Assembly: GCA_021413845.1 (NCBI GenBank)
Contig: JAIOPP010000085.1
Coordinates: forward strand, 1 to 36,587
Source: Planctomycetia bacterium
GTDB taxonomy: Bacteria > Planctomycetota > Planctomycetia > Pirellulales > PNKZ01
Length of the DNA: 36,587 bases
Reading direction: 5' to 3'
Shown: piece by piece, positions 24,001 through 32,117 of the stretch
Layout of the letters: every line of letters starts with the position of its first letter
Position numbering within the stretch: the stretch's first letter is position 1
Notes under the pieces: generated by a model
Seen by the model: the letters and a program-made list of their open reading frames with translations, nothing else
What the model was told of the DNA's origin: nothing
The model's database searches: none
Program-made: the position numbers and the translations under genes

Positions 24001-24146
24001 TCGCTCAAGATGTCGGACGTCAGGTCATCATCGAGTCCGCCGCGCGGTTTTTGGGCCGGGGCCGGAGCGACGACGAATAACGTAGCGCAAACGAACGTGA
24101 TCCAAGTCGAAGCACGAGAAAAACGGACTAGAGGCAAACGAGTCAT
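21063..24146 (-). CDS. large secreted GH42-like multi-domain protein
   Basis: The 1027-residue product starts at the ATG complementary to 24144-24146, in an ATGA overlap with the PQQ-type gene, with GGAG at 24157-24160. A signal peptide (about 1-33, ending APAQ) is followed by a beta-rich N-terminal region (about 55-300; a carbohydrate-binding-like sandwich with TYRIYLRHWIGI and PTGPQRLSLASND). A large central region (about 400-720) carries an alternating strand/helix TIM-barrel-like pattern (HIHVLSSCRTGPAHIARAAEML, GVNWVPGAP). A class-I-amidotransferase-like region follows (about 727-880; RTAILYNRSHEIV, YQALFIGGLNLERRHLAAVRRWVEQGGLLIGSAG), like the trimerisation domain of GH42 beta-galactosidases. 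The C-terminal sandwich (about 900-1027) completes that resemblance. No acid pair could be assigned, so catalysis is unproved. Probably a secreted or cell-envelope carbohydrate-active protein. Confidence 0.78.
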   Translation of the reverse strand: MTRLPLVRFSRASTWITFVCATLFVVAPAPAQKPRGGLDDDLTSDILSDLKGKATTDDLDGLRDSHLTLLASWEGVEPLDARRKSPGKNYRWKEERGFVSPREGQPISTLIDVPKPGTYRIYLRHWIGIAESHPATATLEPLRREGTAEPATYASAGAAASHTFGKVRLIDNALGKEQERKLPIRFESEVQLNTLPDRGMFVWEYWELKLPTGPQRLSLASNDPTARIDAVFLTPSLTFRPSFSEVKKDNTLAGVFLRYRVLEGAKQPVSFHVNLTYHWAGRRVPSGTEPLWYDSVPGAAKVPATEWSPFIDVREQILPGGGPWSTWRTSFTGLERGKVEVQLAWYPHPASVVGTLQTAVGDKWCMFRMPHGSFHHRESAAAAMSGVWNKELIAAFIPEEAIVEKYFSWAEEAARTLGVKADHPKPKHIHVLSSCRTGPAHIARAAEMLAKLGVNWVPGAPRAVNEKYDLFDDAQSKKVKLGDEISTHTAAATINADPFLRAGFHDYLREQVRLLGTDLRTFFGVDDLRHVDCLDVLPDDAGRFERRLFYCSQRYCHVATIPHYARLVKAVEKKTPGAQIYNNYSPHPLFLTGRDMNGSDWFLLPRAGAQTLGWGEDWATGGSWGLNTPATECTTFYAAIVECGVRTRGYPAGFYVGSNCGYSAQKMFSCVSQGISILHLYDWGPIDAWAEGSNAWSEMEGQYLSVMQGTHALGPADEIVGKGKREPRRTAILYNRSHEIVSGKQVWLNRDWMWTFLGLRNSQIPVDVVIEEDLTDATLASYQALFIGGLNLERRHLAAVRRWVEQGGLLIGSAGAALDDVYGDRMPETVELFGAAQRLATVDDTKSRTRIMFDASDEYAAIDLPAAAAGDQKYILTPTTGKLIARYDGGEGAVVVNALGRGRTILLGVTTGETFRVGGGAKSPARAWLAAPVLRQLGRSQTEFDCPESEVTRFDHASGTAVLIAIYTSKPEELSKAPGRLSVQVDRPVREVTSALHGPLKWELHDGRIEIETPPPAAMVVDSIILR

Positions 24147-26095
24147 CGTTGCTTCGCTCCGGGAGGCGAGAGTCGATACAAAAATCCGTCGGCGTCGGTC
24201 GTCAGAAAAAACGTTTGCCGCTGCACCGAATCCGCAGCGATCGCGGCCACGAGGTCTTCCGCCGACGGGGCCTTTTCCGGCTGTGTCCAGGTGACGGGCA
24301 GCGACGTCACGACAGGTCGACCCGTCGGACGCGAGGCGAGACGAACTTCCCATTTCGGCTTCAGATCGTCGCCGAGCAGCACCGCCTTGCCGTCTAAGTC
24401 GAGCAGCGCCGGACGCGGCGCTCCGTCTTGCACGACGATCTCGACGCCGACGATCCATGTCGGCCGTGTGGTCTCGACAAGGATCGAGCCCGTCTGCGGA
24501 TCGAGCGCGACGATCCGATTTTGTTTCGTGACGACAAGCACGCGCCCTGCATGTTCCAACGGCGGTTGCAGTAGTCGATCGCCCGCCGCGAACCGCCACT
24601 TAGTCGAGCCATCACGCGGGTCGATTGCCGAAAGGGTTTCCTCTTTGGGGGAAAACACGAGCCGCAAGCCGCCGGCTTTTGTAATCGGTCCGGCAACGCT
24701 GCCGGCGAGCGCGACGCGCCAGAGCGGCTTACCGTCGGCCAGCGCGAGAGCGAACAATTCGCCCCGCTCGTTCCCCGCTACGACGCGATCACCGTCGATT
24801 TTCGGTTGTGTCGTGATCGGCGAGGTTTCGGTTGCCCCCCAAACTTCCTTGCCGGCGATATAACGAGTCAGTCGCGCGCCTGCGACCGTGACGGCACCCG
24901 ACTTGTCGTCTACATCGAAGGCCCAATTCGCCGCCACGGCGACGGGAGCCAGAGGAGTTTCTTTACCGTCGGTCCAAGCGATCTCGGCCAGCGATTTCGT
25001 CCAACGAAACAGCCGCGGCTCGGTGCCGTTCGTCCCTCGGACGGTGTCGTTCGCCCCTGGGCTCACGACATATTGCTCGATCCGCTTGGCTCCCGCGGCC
25101 GGAGCTTTCGGAATGCGAATTCGCCAAGCTTCGCGGCCGGTCGCCGCATCGAGGGCCGCAAGTTCATCGTCGACCAAGTACGCTAACCGGTTCCCGTTAG
25201 CGGCCAACAGAGCGACGCGCGCCGGGGCGAGTCGGACGAAATCGTGAATCCGTTTGTCTCCCAACGGCAGGCGAAAGAGGGCCGTGAGTTGTTCGTGGAA
25301 CTCTTCCCAGGGGACACGCTCTTTGACGATGACCGATTCCGAACCTTCTTGCGAGAACGTGACTCGAAATCGACACGCTTGATCGAGAACCTGTATTTCG
25401 ACGACGGCTCGCGCAGGGATCGGTTGTGAAGAGGCGGACGACAACGTCGGCGACCAACCGGCGCTGCATGCCGCGGCCAGCGTGATCGCTTTCAGAGGAG
25501 GCACGATCTTTTCGCGTCCGACCGTGAGGGCATCGCCGAATCCCGGCTTGTCGGCGATCTTGGCCGCGTTCGCGACGACGACTTCGCGAAATTCGATTTG
25601 CAGGGGGAGCGGTGCGGACGGCGAGGCGGCTCCGTAGCCGATGCGGAATCCATTCAGCAAAGTGACGAACGGTGAGTACCAATGCGGCACGCCGCTCAGC
25701 GTTCCTTTCGGATTGGGAGCATGGGCGATCAGCCGCGCGGTCCCTTGCGGACCGTCGAACATCAGAGCATACGCTTCGGCCTGGTTGCCGTAACCGACCG
25801 TGACGATGCTGAGCCATTGCTTCGGGTCGACGCCGGCCGGCACTTCGTTCCAGACGCGCGCCGTCGCCAGCGGCTTAGCCGAGCACCATTCTTGAGCATT
25901 TAGTTCAGCGGCCATTTCCTGAGCCGTCCCGCGAACTTGATCTACGGTTCCGAGGTCGAAGCAGGAGACGACGAAGTTGGGGACCGTTACGGTTTCGGCG
26001 GCAAACGTGCTTGAGCAGAAAACGTTGATCGCGAGGACTATGAAGAGATGCGTCGCCGTACAGCGGTGCGAAATCGAGGACGAACGAGGGAGCAT
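24143..26095 (-). CDS. PQQ-type beta-propeller protein
   Basis: The 650-residue product starts at the ATG complementary to 26093-26095; the frame continues upstream to 26335 without support. A signal peptide (about 1-32, HLFIVLAINVFCSSTFAAE) leads to an N-terminal domain (about 35-290) with no clear family. A quinoprotein-like propeller follows (about 310-640) with repeated blade motifs: LAALDAATGREAWRI, LFALALADGKPLWRVALAG, LSAIDPRDGSTKWRFAAGD, IVALDPQTGSILVE. These A-x-D-x-x-T-G-x-x-x-W elements are those of PQQ-like repeats, which in many exported proteins serve as a scaffold without bound PQQ. It is the first gene of the minus-strand operon; its stop overlaps the next start (ATGA at 24143-24146). 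The ribosome site is weak. Confidence 0.88.
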   Translation of the reverse strand: MLPRSSSISHRCTATHLFIVLAINVFCSSTFAAETVTVPNFVVSCFDLGTVDQVRGTAQEMAAELNAQEWCSAKPLATARVWNEVPAGVDPKQWLSIVTVGYGNQAEAYALMFDGPQGTARLIAHAPNPKGTLSGVPHWYSPFVTLLNGFRIGYGAASPSAPLPLQIEFREVVVANAAKIADKPGFGDALTVGREKIVPPLKAITLAAACSAGWSPTLSSASSQPIPARAVVEIQVLDQACRFRVTFSQEGSESVIVKERVPWEEFHEQLTALFRLPLGDKRIHDFVRLAPARVALLAANGNRLAYLVDDELAALDAATGREAWRIRIPKAPAAGAKRIEQYVVSPGANDTVRGTNGTEPRLFRWTKSLAEIAWTDGKETPLAPVAVAANWAFDVDDKSGAVTVAGARLTRYIAGKEVWGATETSPITTQPKIDGDRVVAGNERGELFALALADGKPLWRVALAGSVAGPITKAGGLRLVFSPKEETLSAIDPRDGSTKWRFAAGDRLLQPPLEHAGRVLVVTKQNRIVALDPQTGSILVETTRPTWIVGVEIVVQDGAPRPALLDLDGKAVLLGDDLKPKWEVRLASRPTGRPVVTSLPVTWTQPEKAPSAEDLVAAIAADSVQRQTFFLTTDADGFLYRLSPPGAKQR

Positions 26096-26881
26096 GTGAG
26101 AGCCGTTGTGAAGATCGAGCGGCGTGCCGATACGGAACCCGAGCGGTCGCCATTCTAATAACGGGTCGCTCGCAACTGCATCAGAAAAACCGTGGGAATC
26201 CCTGCCTCGATTCGCGGTATCCGAAGGGATTTCGGAGGCGTAGCGCCGCAACTCGGCTGGATATCCCGGAAGAGAGTCACGCTCCCGTTCTATTGACGAG
26301 TCAGCGCGGTATCGAGTGGCTCCTGACGCCGCCATCTATCTCCACGATGCGATCATCGATTCCCATCTAACCACCACGCAAGAACGCACACTTTTCCATT
26401 CGCAGATGGCCTACCTCGCATACTGGCCGGCGAGTCTCGCCCATTGGTCCACGGAGCGGCTTACAACTCCGGCAATCCCAACATGACTGACGCGCAAATG
26501 GGAAAGAAGCGAGGCGGGCTTCGTGGATGGTTTCGATTCGGCTCTAGTAGCGTGAGCCCGTTCGGCCGGCCGAAGCGTTGCGATCGGCGGACGCTGCCGC
26601 TGCAACTTAACGCCCGCCCAGTCGAAATGTCGGATTTCGAATCCTGCGGAAAATTCGTCATCAGCGCCCCCCGATGCTTCTCGGCAAGATTTTGGCAATA
26701 AATTTGCCAACGCCTTTGAGGGGGCGATACGATAGCGAGGATTACTCCTTTTTAACTATTGGTTGCTCAACGACCATTAACCTGCGGCGACCCGCAAGTT
26801 ATGGCACTTAAACAGCGATTGCATACCTCTTTGATCGTCGGCCGCGTCCTAAGTCCCCTTTATTAGCAGAGTAAACGAACC
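26096..26881. other. long divergent intergenic region
   Basis: About 790 bases separate the minus-strand operon from the plus-strand eight-gene run. Minor open frames (26411-26710 minus, 26444-26701 plus, 26461-26661 minus) have no ribosome site, no family match and unremarkable composition. The part nearest 26882 is AT-rich (tactcctttttaactattgg at 26744-26763; aagtcccctttattag at 26850-26865) and is the likely promoter area for the plus run. The arms tgcgg and ccgca at 26781-26794 could form a short five-base stem. Confidence 0.5.
26561..26574. promoter_or_regulatory. 14-base perfect palindrome in the divergent region
   Basis: TTCGGCCGGCCGAA is a perfect seven-base inverted repeat, located about 320 bases before the plus-strand run and 470 bases before the minus-strand operon. 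About two such sites are expected by chance in the window, so the assignment is weak. Confidence 0.15.
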
Positions 26882-27448
26882 ATGTTTGCCAAGGTTGCCC
26901 GTTGGTTTTCGATCGTCGCCTTTCTCGTCATCGCCGCGTCGCTGGCGTTTCAGCAATGGAGTACGAGCAAAGCGAACGGCCTCGTCGCCGAGCAGGGCAA
27001 GCATATCGACGCCGCGAACGCGTTGATCACGCAGGCGGCGCCCAAGCTCGACGAACTGACAAGTGAAGCCACGATCGCCGCTTTTCCTGGAAATCGCGCG
27101 CAGCTCGAAGCCAACGTCCGATCGACGGGTGAATTGTACGACAAGGCCGCCGTCGAGTTTCGCCACGCTTCGACGAAGCTCGATGAAGCTTCGAAGGTGA
27201 TGACGGAAGCAAAAGTCGTCGAGTACTTCGCGACGATGCGCGACCGCTGGGCGAACAAGGCGAAGCAAATGGAGCTTCTGCGCGATTACGTTTCGGCTCT
27301 TGTCGATTCGAAGATCGAAAATGCCGAGTCGCTCAGAGCGCGGCACGCCGAACTCAATACCCTCGCCAAAAGCCTCGACGCCGCTGAAAAAGAGCTGAAG
27401 GCGAAGTCCGACAAGATCCATGCCGAGTATCCCGACCTGCTGAAGTAA
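26882..27448 (+). CDS. membrane-anchored coiled-coil protein
   Basis: The 188-residue product starts at ATG 26882; only weak AGAG-type pairing is seen upstream. One N-terminal membrane segment (about 6-24, ARWFSIVAFLVIAASLAFQQW) is followed by about 160 residues of charged, Ala/Glu/Lys-rich helix with heptad-like spacing (LVAEQGKHIDAANALI, LRARHAELNTLAKSLDAAEKELKAKSDKI). No family is recognised. The shape resembles LemA-like or other periplasmic coiled-coil proteins, but the resemblance is structural only. It is the first gene of a plus-strand run; the next gene starts 53 bases later and encodes a DUF3592-type membrane protein. A scaffold role in the envelope is possible. Confidence 0.8.
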   Translation: MFAKVARWFSIVAFLVIAASLAFQQWSTSKANGLVAEQGKHIDAANALITQAAPKLDELTSEATIAAFPGNRAQLEANVRSTGELYDKAAVEFRHASTKLDEASKVMTEAKVVEYFATMRDRWANKAKQMELLRDYVSALVDSKIENAESLRARHAELNTLAKSLDAAEKELKAKSDKIHAEYPDLLK

Positions 27449-27501
27449 GCGTTCTCCATCGTCGTTTTCCCAGGAACCGTTGCGCACCAAGGATTTCGGC
27501 T

Positions 27502-28368
27502 ATGAACGCGCCTTCGAATACTGCTGCCGCCGCGGCCGCCGATCACCAACTGGCTTTGGTCGTGCGAACGCCGCCGCCGCGAAAGGTGCGAGCGAAGACC
27601 GGCACGCGAATCTATTACGCCGTGATCATCGCCGTGTTCTTCGTCGCTCCGGCGCTCACCTCGGCCTGGGGGCAGTGGCAATTGCACAAGGCGAACGTGC
27701 TGCGCAACCGGGGCGTGGCGACGATGGGCCGTGTCGTCCATTCGGAGACGACGACCAGCAGCAGTCGTCGCGGACGCAGCACGTACGGCACGACGACCGA
27801 ATTCGAATTCGAAGCCGACGGCCGAACCTATCGGTTTCATACCAACTATCCGGGAAGCGGCCGCGACTATCCGGGCAAAACGGAGATCGTGTATTTGCCG
27901 GAGAACCCAGCTGAGGCTTCGTCGCGAATGTTTTTGGATCTCTCCGGCACGCAGACTTACGGTTTCAACCTGTCGATCGTGGGCTTGGTGTTGTTCGTCG
28001 CTTTGTCGCCGCTCTGGATGCTGCTGCTTTATCCGACGCTTCGTCGCCGGCGCCTCTTGATCTCCGGTCTGCCGATTCGTGGTACGGTCACGCTAGCCAA
28101 GACCGAAGGGATCTTTTGGGGCGTGCATTACGAATTCATGCTCGAGGGCGCGCTGTATGTCGCCGCCGGCCGGATGGCGACGAAGTACGAGAAGGAGATT
28201 CCGACCGGTGCTTCCGTGCTGATCCTGTACGACCCGCGGAAGCCGAAGCGTTCCGAACTCTATATTCCCACGGCCCGATGCTATGAAATCATCCCGACCG
28301 TCGTATCGTCGCAAGCCGCTCCCACGGCCCGACCGAACGCGGCCGCCGCGACGGGGAGAAACGCATGA
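27502..28368 (+). CDS. DUF3592-type membrane protein
   Basis: The 288-residue product starts at ATG 27502 with AAGGA at 27489-27493. A polar N-terminus (about 1-34) leads to a membrane segment (about 37-57, IYYAVIIAVFFVAPALTSAWG). Then comes a beta-rich domain of DUF3592 type (about 65-145): NRGVATMGRVVHSETT, TEFEFEADGRTYRF, and a P-G-K-T-E-I-V-Y-L-P-E-N-P strand close to the membrane. A second membrane segment (about 153-177) precedes a related domain (IRGTVTLAKTEG, VLILYDPRKPKRSELY). In DUF3592 proteins the pattern Y-x-P-x-x-P ends the extracytoplasmic domain. Its stop overlaps the next start (ATGA at 28365-28368), and the next protein has the same two-domain layout, so the pair is probably a diverged tandem duplication whose products may associate. 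Confidence 0.83.
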   Translation: MNAPSNTAAAAAADHQLALVVRTPPPRKVRAKTGTRIYYAVIIAVFFVAPALTSAWGQWQLHKANVLRNRGVATMGRVVHSETTTSSSRRGRSTYGTTTEFEFEADGRTYRFHTNYPGSGRDYPGKTEIVYLPENPAEASSRMFLDLSGTQTYGFNLSIVGLVLFVALSPLWMLLLYPTLRRRRLLISGLPIRGTVTLAKTEGIFWGVHYEFMLEGALYVAAGRMATKYEKEIPTGASVLILYDPRKPKRSELYIPTARCYEIIPTVVSSQAAPTARPNAAAATGRNA

Positions 28369-30026
28369 GCACGATCGATCCACCGGCCGACGAACGACCG
28401 TTTCCGCCGGAGCTTTTGATTGCGCCGCCGCGCACGATCGTCAAAGGATGGCGCGTGCGCTTGGCGAGTTGGTTGTTTTTGACGCTGGTTTTCCTTCTGC
28501 CCGGCGCGCTGAGCTTCATGGGCTACCTTTCCCAAGCGACGTTTCAACGGTTGCTCGATCACGGTGCCAAGACGACGGGCAAGGTCGTCGAAAAATGGCC
28601 GCCGCGAGATAAATCGTCGCCGAGCTTGGTGTACGAATATGTCGTGAGCGGAGAATCGCATCGCGTCTCGGAACCCCGTTCGCGCGAAGACTGGGCGGCG
28701 ACCGCCTTAGGGACCGAAGCGCCGATCGTCTACCTGCCCGAAGATCCCGGTTCGGCTTACACGGAGCACGCGATCGTGGTCGCCGGGAAGACGTCTACCA
28801 CGGCCCTGGCGCTCTGGATCATCTCGGGAGTACTCGCGGTGTGTACCTTGCCGTTCTGGATCTACATCGGTCGCAGGCACGGCAAGATTGCGCAGTTGGC
28901 CCGCTCCGGCATCCCGACGAACTGCACGATCACATCGGTCGAACGAATCAGCATCTCAAACCACGATCATTGGACGCTGAAGTACTCGTTCTCCACGCCA
29001 GGCAAAGGCGCCCGAGAAGGCAAGTCGTACGTGACCGGAGCCGAAGCCGGGCTAGCCGGCGGCGAAGGAGCACAAACGGCGCTGCTCTACGATCCGGCGA
29101 ATGAGGGGAACTACGAGTTGTATGTCGTCGTCGGCCGGCAGTATCGCATCGTCGTCGACGACTTCGCCGTTGTGCGAACTTCAGGCGGATTTCGTTCCCA
29201 CGCGCTACTGGCGGCGCTGCTCGTTGTGGCGGTCGGAACCCGACCGCAGACTACTTGTGCGCAAGCGCCGGCCGCGGCACCGACGGCCATCGCGAAACCC
29301 ACGAGCACGACACCCCAGATTTCGGAAGAAACCATGCGGCGCATGCAGCGACAATTGCAGCGCATGGAAATGGGAATGTCGCCGGACCCGCTCTTTCAAC
29401 CGGAGACCGGCGACGGCATCGCCCGCAAATTGGAGACGGGCGAGTATCGCATCGATGTCGATCGGACTCCTTGGTACTCCGACATTTATTGGCTTACGAG
29501 AATCGGCTTCACGATCTTTGCGTTCGTCATGTTCATCATTTCGCTCGTCCGATATTTTGCGGCGAAGAATCCCCAGCAGGTCCAGGTAGCGCAAGCGGAA
29601 GTGAGTCGAGCGAATCAAATCGCGAAGCAGGCAGGCGCGAAGTATCAGAGCCTTGTTCATCAAGCCGACCACAAGCATTTTGCCGAGCAACGCGATGCGC
29701 TGGCCGCCGCAGGGACGGAGACCGAAGCGTTGTTTCGCCAAGCCGCCGAAAGATATCGCGCGGCGTCCGAACAGTTTGCTCAGGCCGGCGATCCGGAGAA
29801 TCCTTCGGCCTATGAAAAGGCTCGCGTTCGTGCGCGAGCATACAAGGCGTTGGCCGAGTCGCAGTCGACGATGGCTGACATCGCCGGGCTATTGCGTGAC
29901 ACGACGGTGACCTCGGCCGAAGATTTTATCAGTCGGGCGAAACCGCTGCTCGCGGCCGCAAAAGCGTCGGGCGACACCTGCCGCAATCTGTTGGCTCAGG
30001 TCGGCGATGCGAAGGGCACCGCTTAA
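28365..30026 (+). CDS. DUF3592-type protein fused to a membrane coiled-coil region
   Basis: The 553-residue product starts at ATG 28365 with GGGGAG at 28353-28358 inside the preceding gene. Residues about 33-55 are a membrane segment; 60-130 form a DUF3592-type domain (KTTGKVVEKWPP, YEYVVSGESHRVSEP, APIVYLPEDPGSAY); about 145-165 are a second membrane segment; 170-270 are a second related domain (ALLYDPANEGNYELYVV). At about 277-300 the text RSHALLAALLVVAVG...TTCAQA looks like a complete signal peptide in mid-protein. A Thr/Pro-rich stretch, a segment with FQPETGDGIARKLETGEY, a third membrane segment (about 375-397) and a long helical region (about 400-550) follow. This looks like a fusion of a DUF3592 gene to a formerly separate exported protein whose tail resembles the coiled-coil protein at 26882. 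Confidence 0.82.
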   Translation: MSTIDPPADERPFPPELLIAPPRTIVKGWRVRLASWLFLTLVFLLPGALSFMGYLSQATFQRLLDHGAKTTGKVVEKWPPRDKSSPSLVYEYVVSGESHRVSEPRSREDWAATALGTEAPIVYLPEDPGSAYTEHAIVVAGKTSTTALALWIISGVLAVCTLPFWIYIGRRHGKIAQLARSGIPTNCTITSVERISISNHDHWTLKYSFSTPGKGAREGKSYVTGAEAGLAGGEGAQTALLYDPANEGNYELYVVVGRQYRIVVDDFAVVRTSGGFRSHALLAALLVVAVGTRPQTTCAQAPAAAPTAIAKPTSTTPQISEETMRRMQRQLQRMEMGMSPDPLFQPETGDGIARKLETGEYRIDVDRTPWYSDIYWLTRIGFTIFAFVMFIISLVRYFAAKNPQQVQVAQAEVSRANQIAKQAGAKYQSLVHQADHKHFAEQRDALAAAGTETEALFRQAAERYRAASEQFAQAGDPENPSAYEKARVRARAYKALAESQSTMADIAGLLRDTTVTSAEDFISRAKPLLAAAKASGDTCRNLLAQVGDAKGTA

Positions 30027-30045
30027 GTTCTCAGGAGAATCGTAC

Positions 30046-30711
30046 GTGAGTGAAGTCGCCTTGAGTACGGAGCCCGTCGTCGCGCCGCTTGGTCCGCTGA
30101 AGTCGGCGCTCGGCGTCGGCGATCGCGTGGCTCAATTGTACGTCGTCGTCGAATCGAGCGACGAGCGCTTACGATACCGCACGCAAGATTGGTTGCTGCT
30201 GCTCACGGTACCGCTGTCGATCATCGGCCTGTTTTGGAACATCCTCTACTGGATATTTATTCTCGGTCTGCCGCGCTGGGCCGGTAGCGCGCTGCGCGAT
30301 GCCGGCCTCTCGATGCCGCTGTCGTCAGTGCTGGGCATCATCTTTTTGGGCCGGAGCTTCGACTTCGATCGTCGTCGCGGCACGGTTGCCGTACGACGTT
30401 TCTACCTTTTCGGTCCGACGATCTCGTTTGCCGACGTGCAAGCGGTCGAGATCTGCGTGACGCCGCCGGATGCTTCGGTAACCGCGACGAAATCGGACCA
30501 GGTGCGCGTCGGGTTGGTCGACCGCCAAGGTGCCATGCTCGCCTCGCTGGACGACGGCTTTTACGACGTGGCGGCCTGGCAGTCCGCCGCCCCTTGGTTC
30601 GCCCAAGTCGGTCGCCTCGTCGGCTGCTCGCTCCGCATCGCCGGTTCTCCGCAGCAACTTTGTCCTGCAGTTCGCACCCTGCTCGAAGCGGCAGTTGCGG
30701 GCATTCACTAG
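30046..30711 (+). CDS. two-helix membrane protein, unknown family
   Basis: GTG 30046 is chosen as start because AGGAG lies at 30033-30037 with eight-base spacing; the frame runs back to 30007 but overlaps the preceding gene. The 221-residue product has a membrane segment at about 50-75 (WLLLLTVPLSIIGLFWNILYWIFIL) and a weaker one at about 88-102. After them a beta-rich domain reads FDFDRRRGTVAVRRFYLFGPTISFADVQAVEI, a strand pattern like bacterial PH-type domains, in which a membrane protein's own cofactor-free barrel follows two helices. The C-terminus is helical (LRIAGSPQQLCPAVRTLLEAA). The PH comparison is by eye only. It lies 19 bases after the fusion gene and 44 before an EF-hand gene. 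Confidence 0.78.
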   Translation: MSEVALSTEPVVAPLGPLKSALGVGDRVAQLYVVVESSDERLRYRTQDWLLLLTVPLSIIGLFWNILYWIFILGLPRWAGSALRDAGLSMPLSSVLGIIFLGRSFDFDRRRGTVAVRRFYLFGPTISFADVQAVEICVTPPDASVTATKSDQVRVGLVDRQGAMLASLDDGFYDVAAWQSAAPWFAQVGRLVGCSLRIAGSPQQLCPAVRTLLEAAVAGIH

Positions 30712-30755
30712 CTCTACATCAAGATCATCCTCAATCTCAATTCGGAGTACTATCC

Positions 30756-32048
30756 ATGATCGGTCCTCTGCTTTGCCATGGTCGACGCCTGTTCGCAGCG
30801 GCGGCAATCGTCTGTTGCGGAGCCGGTTTCGTCGCTGCGCAAACGGCCGCATCTCCCAAGTTCGAAAATCTCGACGTCAACGAAGATGGAGTGCTTTCGG
30901 GCAGCGAGTTGAAATCGGTTTCCGGCCGAGATAAGAACGGCGACGGCCGCGTGACGCCTGCGGAGTTCGCTCCGGCTGCGGAGCCCGCCCAGCCCGACCC
31001 GCTGAACAGCAACACGAAATCCGACGAGAAGAAATTTGCCGAACTCGACGTGACGGAAGACGAGTTTCTGTCCGGCCGGGAGTTGCGCGGCGTCGAAGCT
31101 TACGACGTCGACCGCAACGGGCGCGTGACGAAGGAAGAATATCTTCAAGGCGCGGCTGCCGCTCGGCGGAAAGCCGGCGTTCCTGCGCCCGTAGCCCCCA
31201 TCACTAGCCTTCCCGTGGCGCTGGCCCTGCCGCCGTTGCCTCCGCTTCCACCGCTCCCGCAGGGTACTTTGCCTGCGCTGCCTGTTCCGCAACCTAAAGC
31301 TCCCGCCGGCGCGACGAGCGATCTCGATCCGCTGGTCTGGGCGTTTCAAACCGGTGCGATCCAACCGCTGTTGTCGAGCCTGAACGAGCGAGGTCGCAGC
31401 TGCGTCGATGCACCGGTCTTGCAGTTCGCGGTCGATGCCCATCGAAAAGAGTACGGCGACATCGTCGCTCCGAAAGTCGGAGACGTCACCGTCGTCGAAC
31501 AGAATCGGAATGGCGTGGTGTGGAAAACCAACCATGCGGAAGCGGCGTTTACGCGAGGGAAGGTGGCATTGTTCGCCGTGACGGCCGGCGGAGCCATCGA
31601 AGACGCCGACGTCATTTCGCAGCTCATGGACGAAATCCCGAAGCGCTATTCCGCACAACTGCTCGTGCCTGAAGGAGAAGCACTCGCAGGGAAGACGACC
31701 GATCACTTCGGTCCCCAGGGAGAACGGCTGCTGCGATTGATACTCACGGGTAAAGATCGAGAGGCGTTCGAGTGTTTCTTTTGGGAGACTCGGGATAAGC
31801 TCGGCTTCGAAACGTTGGCGGCCTATTTCGCTCAAACTCGCGCAGCGCTCGGCACGGTCGAGAAGATCGAATGCACGGGCGTGGCCGCCGAAACCGACGC
31901 CGACGGGAAGGTCAAGCCGACCTTCGACGTGCAATACGAACTAACGTCTTCGATCCAAGGTACGGTCAAGGGATGGGTCTCCTTCCAGATCGTCGGGCTG
32001 AAGGCCCGCCTCATGACCATGCAACTCAAGAAGGCCGAAGAGAAATAA
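30756..32048 (+). CDS. secreted EF-hand protein with two DUF3887-like units
   Basis: ATG 30756 with GGAG at 30744-30747 is chosen; the longer frame to 30594 overlaps the preceding gene. The 430-residue product has a signal peptide (about 1-29, ending FVAAQ), EF-hand loops at 40-51 (DVNEDGVLSGSE), 59-70, 98-109 (DVTEDEFLSGRE, with Glu instead of the loop Gly) and 117-128, then a proline-rich linker (about 142-185, LPPLPPLPPLPQG). Residues about 190-430 are two DUF3887-like units: AFQTGAIQPLLSSLNERG, then GERLLRLILTGKDREAFECF and FQIVGLKARLMTMQLK. It is a full-length paralogue of the protein at 8722-10170, which has six EF loops and no proline linker. Exported calcium-binding protein; the role of the C-terminal units is unknown. 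Confidence 0.87.
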   Translation: MIGPLLCHGRRLFAAAAIVCCGAGFVAAQTAASPKFENLDVNEDGVLSGSELKSVSGRDKNGDGRVTPAEFAPAAEPAQPDPLNSNTKSDEKKFAELDVTEDEFLSGRELRGVEAYDVDRNGRVTKEEYLQGAAAARRKAGVPAPVAPITSLPVALALPPLPPLPPLPQGTLPALPVPQPKAPAGATSDLDPLVWAFQTGAIQPLLSSLNERGRSCVDAPVLQFAVDAHRKEYGDIVAPKVGDVTVVEQNRNGVVWKTNHAEAAFTRGKVALFAVTAGGAIEDADVISQLMDEIPKRYSAQLLVPEGEALAGKTTDHFGPQGERLLRLILTGKDREAFECFFWETRDKLGFETLAAYFAQTRAALGTVEKIECTGVAAETDADGKVKPTFDVQYELTSSIQGTVKGWVSFQIVGLKARLMTMQLKKAEEK

Positions 32049-32117
32049 GCGCGCCCTTACTTCTCTGATTCGCCGAAACCCAAATCAATCATCTATCATC
32101 TACCTCGGAGATCGCTC

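Noticed and set aside
30750-31934. 394-codon minus-strand frame
   Set aside because: Opposite-strand shadow of the EF-hand/DUF3887-like gene.
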